Below are positions 56,377 through 64,000 of a stretch of DNA of 64,000 nucleotides, in pieces; the first letter of the stretch is position 1, and each line of letters begins with the position of its first letter. The stretch is taken from the NCBI GenBank assembly GCA_009767595.1, contig VSDK01027962.1:7760-71759 (forward strand), written 5' to 3'. The stretch comes from Symbiodinium kawagutii. Its lineage: Eukaryota > Sar > Dinophyceae > Suessiales > Symbiodiniaceae. The notes under the pieces were generated by a model. The model was given only the letters and a program-made list of their open reading frames with translations, had not been told where the DNA came from and did not search any database. The translations under genes and the position numbers were made by a program.

Positions 56377-59300
56377 TAGATAGATAGATATATAGATAGA
56401 TAGGTAGATAGTTAGCAATGCACTGATATCAAGTTATGCATAATATGAATATGATACATTATATATCACATAGATATCGTGATGTCAGACATATCGGGAT
56501 TTCTGTAGCACACGTTGTTCAGCACGCCATCTTCAGCTTCCAAGGAGTTGAAGGTAGCCATCAAGGACCTTACCTCCAAGGCATGTCCCGAGAGGAGGGC
56601 CCCATGCATCCGGACAAAATCTCTGGCAAAGGGCTGGACTCATTCACGATCATAGTTGAACATCCACTAGTCTTGCAATTTGCCGCTTGAGTCATGGGTG
56701 AAATTGGCTTCCCCTGCTTGTCATGCCAGATTCCCTTGCGCCGGTGTGGGAGTGGACACGCACAGGTAGAGGCTCTGTTGCCGAAGGATCTGTCGAAGCT
56801 GGCCGTCCACATGCCGCCGGAGCTGGCAGCTCTACTGGCCCATCCTGAGACCTTGGATCCGGTGAAGATTCCAGCAGGCGGATTGGTGGATCCCCTGGAT
56901 CACCTGCTAAACTCAGGTCTGGGTGTCTCCAAAGGTCATGAAACTCATGCGGGGGGTATACATATATACATATATATATATATATTGGATAGCCATGGCT
57001 GATACTGGTTCATGTTGGATTGAGATTTTGTACTCCCCGACTGCATTCCCTTGATAGATCACCAACTTTCGAAGGGTTCAGATTTTGCTGGGCAGGGTAT
57101 TAATATCTCACTATGTTGCAGGTATCTCATGCCACACTGTGAATTTTGTGAAACCGATTCACTTGACATTTATCCCACCAGTGCAGTCACTGCATTAACC
57201 GCGCATTCTAACAGGAAACTGATTGTGAGGACTTGGCAATTTTCCTCGGATTCGCACGTTTTTTTTCTTGCACATTGTGAATACTGAACAGATAGATGGC
57301 CCATCCTGTTGGCATCATCATTTCCGAGACTCTGAAGCCCAACCCCCACCGGCACCCCCCAAAATGTCATTGAGCTTTGTGATTCGAGTGTTTCATGCAA
57401 GCACGATTCCCAAGTCCGAACGATCAACCAATCATGACCTTGAGCTCGAATGTGACTATGATTGACCAGGCAAACGATCAAAAACCATCAAGCACCAGGA
57501 AAAACCATCAAAAACCATCAATCACAAACCATGGGCCAACCACTATGAACCACTACGAACCACTCAGAACCCACCATTTGCTGCCCTGGATCCACCGATC
57601 GGAGGCGTAGGCACAGCCCTGGTGGCGCTGCTGGCGCTGCGCCGAGGGCCGCAGCCCTGGCTGGACGAGCTGCCCAGGGATTATGTGCCATGGCTGGAGG
57701 TCACTGGTGGGTGCCTGGTTGGTGAGATCTAGTGCTGGTTCATCATGGTGATTCATGAGTCAATGGCAGGATCATGGTGGGAGTCATGGCGGGATCATGG
57801 TGGGTATAGTCATGGCGTAGGTTGAAGGTTGAGTGGCGAAGCAGTATTGGCATTAGTGGTGAGGAATTATGGCTGGCTGATGGTTTGATTCGGGGTTTTT
57901 GGGACCTATCTGTTGTGTTTCTTGACTCGCATCATTGAGTCTCAGCAAGCCAAGAACAACATCTACCATGATCACTTGGGTGGGTATCACTCTCTAATCT
58001 TCATTTTATTTGTATGGGCGAGTGGCCGAAGATCTCAATCCCAGCCATGAACGACCACTGGTCACCGTTCGCTTCGTGAGCCAAGCATCACTGAGCACCA
58101 CGACTGGGGCGTCTTGACCTGGACGCCCAGGATTTCGGGCGCATTCGCACGTATTGGCAACGCCGGCCGTTGCAGTTGATGGCCAGGCGCCGGTGTTGGG
58201 ATGGCATCGCCTGCAGTGACTCCAGGATTTTCCAGGGGTTGTAGAATCACCTGTGCCCACAAGTGGATGGATAGACAGATGGAACTGGACCATAGGCACA
58301 AGCACACACACCCACACACCCTTGAGAGGGAGAGAGAGAGAGAGAGAGAGATATATATATATATATATAGAGATTTACAGAAATAAGCATGGATCACATG
58401 CATATTAGATGAGTAAATACATTTGTGTACGGATGGATTTGTAAACGTCTACATCTAGGCCTGCAAATTCACACGGTTGACCGCAGCCCACAGCCCGGCT
58501 CCAGGTTTATAGAGGCGGGCCTCAAGGTTGGAGGCAGCTTGGCTGATTTCGTGGCCACCTGGGACTCTCCAGGAATGGCCCACTGCCCACACCAACAAAA
58601 GACACAAAGCTTTTTGGGGTCCCAAAGGGGCCCCTATCAACTGCACACGAGAATCGCGAAGTTTCAACCGGCTATGCAATGTTGGACTTCAGAGTTGCAT
58701 TTAAAACATGTTGTGGTTGAGTTTGCACCCTACATGCCCAGAGTTACTTTTTTGGACAGTGTCTGGAAGGTGCTTACTGGAGGTTCAATCACGCCCCTTT
58801 TTGGTCCAATCTTAGGGCATGACCTATGTGACTTGCTTTCATGACCTGACGTCGAGACATCCTCCTCCATGGTTCTGTGAAATCCTCACCTCGATATTGG
58901 AATTGGCCTGTGACCCAATCTTGGAGCCCCAAACTTGACCTTGAATTTATCATAACTTATCAGCATATGTTAGGACTTACTTGTGTCCATCTTCGGATGC
59001 TGAAACGTCACCACAGAGGTCCACATCCAAGTTCCACAAACCGAGCATCCCATGGCATCTGCAGTGGCCCCTGGGCCCACGCCCCAGGCCACCTTTTCCA
59101 GTTGAAGCTGGATGAGTTCCTGAAGCGTTCAGATGAGATGCGACCCCAACGCGCCGTGGAGGCACGGGAGCTCATTACGGATCTGGGGGTGACCTTCATC
59201 AAGATCGCGCAGGTCTGGGCTTCCAGGTGCGCCGGTGGTGACTGGCAGGGAGAGTTGGTGAAGGTGGGGAGATGGAGGACATGGAGATGGAGGAGATGGA

Positions 59301-62300
59301 GGAGCGGGAGTAAACTGATGGAAGCTGATGGAAACTAATGAAAGCTGAGAAGTTGGGAAAGGGTTTGGGTTGAGGCCTGGTACCAGCCACATTCCAATGT
59401 CGCTTACTTCCCTGTTTGGCTCCTGTGCAGGCCAGATATCTTGCCCAAGGAATACCTGAAGGCATGCCACTGCGGGGCACCTGCGTCATGCTGGTTGTTA
59501 TAATCAGAATATGTTTAAGTAAGAGCGATTAGATTGCCTCACCGTCTGGGAATTGAACTGCTGACCATGGTTCCTTTCATCAGACTTCCCGTTATTTAGA
59601 AACATCAGCCAAGTTCGCGCTTCATGGACAATTGGTGCGCTCAACTTAAAACCCAGATACGATTTGTACTGAGACCGGGCACTGCGGTGAGCACCCAGAT
59701 AGAACATGTCACAGACCCCTTTTCGGAAGTACAGTACTTGGCACCTTTTCAGTTCTGCAAAGAGTGATGCTTCGTAAGGATTCTATATAAGTGTATTGGC
59801 AGGAGCCCTGTAGGTCTTCATCACCACTTCTTACCTTTGAAACTGGCTGTTGGATCTGTTGGGGGTGAAGCAACCGCATCCCCCAGGGGAACTCCCCGTG
59901 CCGCCAGGAGTACGAGAAGCTCCTGGAACAGGTGCGACCCTTTGGGAAGGACCTGGCCCTTGAGACCTTGCGCAGGGACGAAAACGGCCGCCCCGCCATT
60001 GTGACCTGGCAGGAAATGACGATTTTTGACAGTTGGAATCTTTGAGATGAACAGAACCGATAGGTTCCCATAGGTGCCCATAGGTTCCAATAGTTTCCCG
60101 TAGGTTCCCATTCGTGGGCGGTTGTGATAGGTTGTCGTTGTGATTCGGCATTTCAAGCGTTTTTTGTTCACCTTGAAGCCGCAAGATCTGCTTTGGAGAG
60201 CAGTAAGCTTGTTGTGCCTGGCGTGTGCTGCGAGGAACTTTTCTCAGATCTGAGCGTCTTTGACGAACCTGTTGCCTCGGCTTCTGTTGGATGCTTGCCT
60301 GGAAGAGATGGAGTTTGGAAGAGCCTGGAGGTTTGGCAGGTTGAATTATCTTTCGAAAATGGATGATAGATGATGATAGTGGATGGTTTTGCCACGACGT
60401 ATTTTGTTGGCCACTTATGCTTTAGGCCTCGGGAGACTGACTCATGTGACCAATAGCCTGGGCTTGTACAACATTGTCTTGTAGAGCGTGAATGGCCTCA
60501 CCGAACACATTGGCTAGAGGCTAGGACTCATGCTCACAAAGGGTCAGAAGATGTGTCTCAAGATTCAGATGAACGAGAAGGTGGTGCTGGGATGCCAATA
60601 CCTCTAGTGCGTGCATTGGCGGGCTCAAGATTCACTCTACCCAACTTGGATGGTGAATCATTACAACTACCTTTGTGGCCTTTTTGGTGTTACAAGACCC
60701 CAGCGGAGTCTTGCCAATGTTAGGGCCCAACAGCTTTGCCTTCCAGACCTTCCATATCCTCGCTCTTGAAGATAGATACTTTCCCGTTGGCATGGCATGT
60801 GTGCACGCAACATTTCTTCAGCGGAGTCTCGTTACACCAGTCCTGCCCAGGTCAAGTGTACAAGGCAACCCTGAACGGCATCTTGGTGGAACCGCCTTGG
60901 ACTGCAAGCTGGCCACAAATTGGCCGGCAAACATCACACGTCTTTGGGGGGGCCATTTGGTTTCTTCAACCTTTGGTTGGTTAAACGATTAAACGGTAAA
61001 ACCTCTACCGGTGGTGGGTCAATAGTTGTTCATAGTTGGCTTGGGTTGGTTGGTTAAACCCCTTTTGTCGGTTATGGTTGGTTAAACCTCTATTGTTGGT
61101 TGGTTATGGTTGGTGTTGGTTGTAGTTCACCTCTGGTAGATCTGTTGTACTCCGCGCTCCGCCTCCAAGACCCTGCAGACTCGCTGCTGGCGCCGCGGCA
61201 AGCCAGGGGCCGTGAAAGCGCCAAGGGCTGAGTAGTTCACCTCTGGTAGATCTGTTGTACTCCGCGCTCCGCCTCCAAGACCCTGCAGACTCGCTGCTGG
61301 CGCCGAGGCAAGCCAGTGGCCGTGAAAGTGCAACGGCCTGACGCCACTCAACTGACGACCTGCTTCAGTTTTCCCTGAGCCAACTGGTCCCCAGGTCCCC
61401 ATGAGTTTGAGAACTTGCTTATGGCTTAAGGGGCCTAGGGCTTGCTATGGCTTGCCTTGGAAACTCCAGCCATAACCTCGGAGCAAGGCAGGTCAGTGAC
61501 ACGCATAGTGGCGCTGGCATTCATGGATTTGTACAGTCACAGTTCCAAGCAATCGATGTAGCGCCGCTTGTTTTTGCACCCGACGGCCCCCAAGACATTT
61601 GGCAGGATGTCTTGCTGCTGGTAGCGAAGTATAGGAAGTTTCGCACATACAAGCTGGCGACATTGGTGAAGAACCATTTGGGTAGGGAAGTGGCGGTTTG
61701 CAGGTCATTGTAGGTTGCTGGTGGGAGTTCAGCAGCAAGGTACGGACCCTTAATGTTGCACCATTCCCCAAAGTTGTGTGGCAATTTGGTAAGCTTACAT
61801 CCCCAAAATGAGTTGTTTCTTTGGACAAAAAAAACTCATTGGACTTCCTGTGATGGTAAATGCCACTGGCTTCAATTAGATTCCGTGGTAGCTCCAGGGG
61901 CCCTGCCAAGGTGCGAGAGCAGTCCACACTGGACCTCTACGTGATTCGCACTGCTGGTGCCCTTGGTGCCATGTTGCCTTTCGATTCTGTGCGACGACAG
62001 TCCCGTCAGCTTATGGAGCGAAGATGCCAACGGGCTGGGGCCATGGGCGCGGGTGATGTGAAAGCCACACTGTCCAACATATACTCCCATGTGCATCTGA
62101 CTTTGGACATCCCAAGTCCCAAGCGAAGCTTTCTGTTTCTTGTTCGCCACTGGTGTTTTAGAAGTCCATGCCTGGCCCATCCCAGCCAAACACAACTTGT
62201 CCGACTCCTTCTGTTGGCATCATATGGGGCCCCTTGCCCAGCTCGGACCTGTTCACTCGCTTTTGTGGGCCCCACAAAGATGATGTTTGAAGATGGGCAC

Positions 62301-63664
62301 AGATTGCAACCGATGTTGAAACGTAGGTTTCTACGTTTGAAGTGGTTCAGCCCTTTGGAAACACGCATTGTGGGTGTGATCGCTCGGCTTAGCCAGGAGT
62401 TGATCGACTTGACGGCGCCGACCTTTGTGCAGGAATTGGACTACGAAATCGAAGCATCCAACCAGCGGCGCTTCGCAGACACAGTGAAGGATATGGTGGG
62501 TATGGGTAGCTGGCGGCACTTGGGGAGAACACGAGCTTTGCACTTGCCAGGTGTCATCAACACTTAACGATGAGACGAGTCGTGTTTGCTGTTGGAAGCC
62601 CTGTGTAGCGCGAACAGAGCCCAACGATCTCATGACAGCTTCCCAAGGTGTGAGCTTGAGGAAGACAGACACATGCACAGGTGGCAATGATGCAGGAACT
62701 AGGCAACATGATGGCAGTTTGACAGGGCTGTGTCCGCCTCCGAAGTTGATCCAAGTTCGCTGCCTGACCTTGCCCAGCTTCACGAATCACGCATCAACGG
62801 CGAGGACTGTGACCTCATCAGTGACACCATTGCGGTTCCTGAGATTCTCTTTGCCAATCGCGGGGGCCCCAGATGCCACCAATGGCTTTGAGCGTCAGTT
62901 GTCGCACTGGAGCTGGTGATTCGAGATGCACGGGAAATCGCTGGGTCCATGCGGAAGATGGGTGGCTTGTAGGTGATGACCCCCTCAAATAGGGGCCAGA
63001 GACAGATTAGGTATACAAGTCACTTGCTGATTTGGGGTGAGACATGCCATGGCACATGTGGCTCTGTTGTGACTGCTTGGACTGGTCCATCTTCAACTGC
63101 TCAGGCGAAGTGCTTGTACAGGCCGGGGATGGAGGGCCTTTGTAACGAGGGCCACGGGGGGAAGAGGGCCAAGGGTCCTTTTTCCTTGCGTGTTAATTTG
63201 TTTTAAGTCCATCCTCAACGGTGAGGATATACCCTGGATGGCGGGTTGCTGGTTTTGTTTCCTCTGGGCAAAATCATTTTTCTGAGTCAGCTACGGGCTT
63301 TGAAGCTTGCAATTTCGATGTCCGCGCCAACGAGATGTTTTGTGACAGGAGCAGTAGTGACTGGCCGAATCCCGATGTTGCTGCGGTAGACACGAGATGA
63401 TCGCTATCAGCGCAAGAACGCGTCAACGAATTCCACAATGAAACTATCTTGCGAATGGTGGGTGGTAATTCCAACATATCTCCATGATCTTTTGTACCTG
63501 GTTGGAGGTTTGTGAATAAAGGTATGTTGGAATTACCAATCTAACCCCTGTCAGAAGTTCTTCCGGTCCCAGTGGCTCCCCTACGAAGGAGTGGTTGGAC
63601 GGTAAAAAGCTGACCGAGCCGGGCGCAGCCTCTGAGCAAGCTGGACGTGTGGTGAAGCAGCTTG
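53712..63664 (+). CDS. ABC1/UbiB-family atypical protein kinase (ABC1K), multi-exon, 3' part outside window
   Basis: ABC1K proteins are atypical kinase-like ATPases of mitochondria and plastids, acting in quinone and lipid metabolism. Visible in order: YWQRRPLQLMAR (58,158), ELITDLGVTFIKIAQ (59,170), PDILPKEYLK (59,432), FDEPVASASVG|QVYKATLNG (60,260/60,851), PVAVKVQRPD (61,313), VREQSTLDLYVIR (61,911), FVQELDYEIEASNQRRF (62,430), ISDTIAVPEILF (62,817) and EWLDGKKLTEP (63,589). These are the KxGQ helix, alanine loop, ATP lysine and ExD region of the family. The HxDxHP end lies past the right edge. The long N-terminal region from 53,712 is rich in A, K and L (ELKDLKLPQLPK) and is joined by perfect phase agreement over many exons. 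Its start has a hydrophobic stretch, so organelle targeting is likely. Odd: KIAQ instead of KxGQ, GA donors, a duplicated exon and a nested ORF. Start choice is uncertain; an in-frame ATG lies at 53,613. Confidence 0.85.
54585..54653 (+). CDS. ABC1K exon: EKLGRDLEQAAARYAK
   Basis: CCTCAG|GAG acceptor, 23 codons, GC donor (gcaggg). Phase 0 both sides. Confidence 0.55.
54888..54926. repeat. 12-bp tandem repeat in an intron
   Basis: GGGTCCTACCCA-like unit repeated three to four times, just before the next acceptor. Confidence 0.85.
54949..55041 (+). CDS. ABC1K exon: DLEKQAAQLGSSASKMLPKE
   Basis: Lysine/leucine-rich helix ending KLPQLPK. A GA donor (gagttg) after CCCAAG keeps phase 0 to the exon at 56,545; the frame stays open to 55,109 so a later donor is possible. 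Confidence 0.5.
55450..55908 (+). CDS. Secreted cysteine-rich protein, PAN/WSC-like, 152 aa
   Basis: An uninterrupted ORF with a signal peptide (MTSAGMLFSVAWLLCYASA, cleavage probably after A19), a low-complexity linker to residue 50 and a cysteine-rich domain. Cysteines lie at about 63, 88, 92, 98, 100, 119, 125 and 130, in the pattern C-x24-C-x3-C-x5-C-x-C then CWLREKCELNKC. The phrase DCSRLCHESPVCTCFVWQFY resembles PAN/Apple or WSC domains, which bind carbohydrate or protein outside the cell. No catalytic residues are visible. The ORF lies on the same strand inside an intron of the kinase gene. The stop TAG is followed directly by GTGAG, and GT two bases earlier could also be a donor, so the reading might continue in a further exon. 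The ORF and the signal peptide are clear; the domain name is a resemblance by eye. Confidence 0.6.
   Translation: MTSAGMLFSVAWLLCYASATPSLRGNETRATGEHGNTNLPVSGKSAIISNFLDYFDMHQYVNCYTDNGGTSPNGVSGFQGHQDTVYDCSRLCHESPVCTCFVWQFYPDDGGPWAQGRNRCWLREKCELNKCQRGSSNIYSKVFDTFIWKSMT
56196..56420. repeat. (GACA)n(GGCA)n(GATA)n compound microsatellite
   Basis: About 225 bp: GACA units, a GGCA block, GACA again, then GATA units with ATAATTAGATAG interruptions. Confidence 0.95.
56545..56580 (+). CDS. ABC1K exon: ELKVAIKDLTSK (12 codons)
   Basis: TTCCAAG|GAG acceptor, GC donor (gcatgt), phase 0. Confidence 0.55.
56766..56916 (+). CDS. ABC1K exon: VEALLPKDLSKLAVHMPPEL
   Basis: ACACAG|GTA acceptor; continues to DPLDHLLNS and ends in phase 1 before GTCTGG. 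Confidence 0.6.
56957..56986. repeat. (AT)n microsatellite
   Basis: CATATATA and TATATA units. Confidence 0.8.
57611..57699 (+). CDS. ABC1K exon: GTALVALLALRRGPQPWLDE
   Basis: GCGTAG|GC restores glycine from phase 1; ends PWLE before GTCACT. Confidence 0.65.
58131..58203 (+). CDS. ABC1K exon: YWQRRPLQL helix
   Basis: Reads DFGRIRTYWQRRPLQLMARR; the YxxxRP phrase precedes the core of ABC1 proteins. GC donor (gcatcg) at 58,204; an earlier GC donor is possible. Confidence 0.7.
58326..58370. repeat. (GA)n(TA)n microsatellite
   Basis: GA units followed by TA units. Confidence 0.9.
58513..58562 (+). CDS. ABC1K exon: EAGLKVGGSLADFVATW, tentative
   Basis: TTTATAG acceptor; phase 1 in, 0 out; ends before a GA donor (gactct). 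Confidence 0.5.
59102..59226 (+). CDS. ABC1K exon: KxGQ helix (here KIAQ)
   Basis: LKLDEFLKRSDEMRPQRAVE, then ARELITDLGVTFIKIAQVWA, ending S-AG before a GT donor (gtgcgc). Confidence 0.85.
59431..59461 (+). CDS. ABC1K exon: RPDILPKEYLK (31 nt)
   Basis: AG|G makes arginine, giving SRPDILPKEYLK as in the family. GC donor (gcatgc). Confidence 0.85.
59908..59994 (+). CDS. ABC1K exon: EYEKLLEQVRPFGKDLALET
   Basis: CCGCCAG|GAG acceptor; family position of the LQDxVPP helix. A GC donor at 59,995 keeps phase 0; a GA donor at 59,977 is the alternative. Confidence 0.65.
60235..60289 (+). CDS. ABC1K exon: FDEPVASASVG (alanine loop)
   Basis: ELFSDLSVFDEPVASASV then G split before a GA donor (gatgct). 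Confidence 0.8.
60851..60885 (+). CDS. ABC1K exon: GQVYKATLNGIL (35 nt)
   Basis: CCTGCCCAG|GT completes glycine. GT donor (gtggaa). Confidence 0.85.
61012..61121. repeat. TTGGTTGG/TTAAACC-rich degenerate repeat
   Basis: GGTGGGTCAATAGTTG at the left resembles the end of family B; the rest is GGTTGGTTAAACCYC units. Confidence 0.5.
61122..61341. repeat. 110-bp tandem duplication covering an ABC1K exon
   Basis: 61,122-61,231 and 61,232-61,341 match over 110 bp, nearly identical in the first 80 bp. The right copy carries the functional exon PVAVKVQRPD. The left copy at the equivalent place reads PGAVKAPRAE and has lost the VQRP phrase but keeps frame and lysine. Confidence 0.9.
61313..61342 (+). 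CDS. ABC1K exon: PVAVKVQRPD (30 nt, ATP lysine)
   Basis: GGCAAG acceptor, ten codons, GC donor (gccact). VAVKVQRP is the family lysine motif. Confidence 0.9.
61911..61988 (+). CDS. ABC1K exon: VREQSTLDLYVIR
   Basis: GCCAAG|GTG acceptor; continues TAGALGAMLPFDS. The right boundary is uncertain; a GT donor after GATTCT (61,989) keeps phase 0. Confidence 0.8.
62397..62499 (+). CDS. ABC1K exon: ELIDLTAPTFVQELDYEIEA
   Basis: Contains the ELDYxxEAxN ExD-type motif and QRRFADTVKDMV. GT donor (gtatgg). Confidence 0.85.
62746..62854 (+). CDS. ABC1K exon: IAVPEILFANR
   Basis: VDPSSLPDLAQLHESRING, then EDCDLISDTIAVPEILF, the family VVPxV strand. Left edge fits phase 1; right edge uncertain. Confidence 0.7.
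63589..63664 (+). CDS. ABC1K exon: EWLDGKKLTEP
   Basis: CTACGAAG|GAG acceptor; EWLDGKKLTEPGAASEQAGR and VVKQL; GC donor (gccaga). EWxDG is the family motif before the HxDxHP box. Confidence 0.85.
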
Positions 63665-64000
63665 GCCAGACAAGCTCCTGGGGATGCACCCTTGAGCACA
63701 CCTGGGTAAGGGGAACTGCCAAGTTCAGGGCCTGGTTGGCATGTCAGGAGGTTGCCCGGACTGAAAGGGTAGTTTTTGCAGGTTACCTTGTCACTGGGGG
63801 AACGCCCAAAGAGTTGCAAAGTCACAGAACACATGTCCATGCAGGCCTACTAGCAGGTCTCAGTTCATGGCATTCAATAAGTGGTGAGTGATTGTTGTAC
63901 AGCCCGTCACTCGTCGAGTGTATTGCGGTGCATGGCAGCATGTCGGTTTTGCACGCAGCAGAATGACAGAGAATTTGCTTTGGTTTGGTCCGCCACGGTA
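63665..64000. other. Intron of ABC1K, next exon not seen
   Basis: No HADPHPGN-like phrase in any frame up to the edge. Confidence 0.5.

Larger units (their letters stand above)
55042..56544 (+). other. ABC1K intron containing a secreted-protein ORF
   Basis: 1.5 kb. Both ends carry CCAAGGAGTTG: at the donor (55,037-55,047) and at the acceptor (56,540-56,550). It contains the cysteine-rich ORF at 55,450 and a long GACA/GATA microsatellite. Confidence 0.5.

Noticed and set aside
56196..56420. CRISPR-like regular repeat
   Set aside because: It is a continuous GACA/GATA microsatellite without spacers; no CRISPR array exists in the window.

Overview
The window looks like nuclear DNA of a dinoflagellate, probably a photosynthetic one. 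This is an inference from gene structure, not from a marker gene. Long intergenic and intronic stretches are mixed with microsatellites and decayed retroelements. Three conserved genes on the + strand are cut into short exons. Reading frame and protein motifs can be carried across their introns only if 5' splice sites GT, GC and also GA are accepted, and acceptors are mostly AG followed by G. That mix is characteristic of dinoflagellates. No bacterial-style operon, rRNA, tRNA or CRISPR array was recognised.

Left part (1-20,000) is repeat territory. It holds a duplicated tryptophan-rich coding segment at the left edge (- strand), a broken Rep-like element (1,627-2,940, -) next to a basic coiled-coil ORF (3,520-3,873, -), small inverted-repeat elements with G/T-rich interiors, a 1.3 kb one-strand purine tract (5,185-6,480), a broken zinc-finger ORF (7,593-8,848, -) and two decayed LINE-type retrotransposons in opposite orientation (9,694-11,045 + and 12,205-15,010 -). 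From 15 to 20 kb little can be recognised.

Right part (20,000-64,000) is a block whose identified genes all lie on the + strand. They are a ubiquitin-specific protease (about 27.8-32.8 kb), a NodU/CmcH-type carbamoyltransferase (34.7-40.7 kb) and an ABC1/UbiB-family atypical kinase (53.7 kb to beyond the right edge). A small secreted cysteine-rich protein ORF (55,450-55,908) lies inside an intron of the kinase. Between 40.7 and 53.4 kb there are only isolated candidate exons, repeats and microsatellites.

Two families of short inverted-repeat elements are scattered through the gene block. Family A has ends like GTTTCTCAAAATAGGGG and family B has ends like GCTGTGGGTCAA. One family B copy, in the last intron of the protease gene, carries a long TTG expansion. 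The three genes share no evident pathway; deubiquitination, carbamoyl transfer and (probably plastid) ABC1K function are independent housekeeping or tailoring roles. Exon boundaries were deduced by eye from frame, phase and motif continuity, and those given as exact are the ones where phase and conserved motif agree on both sides.
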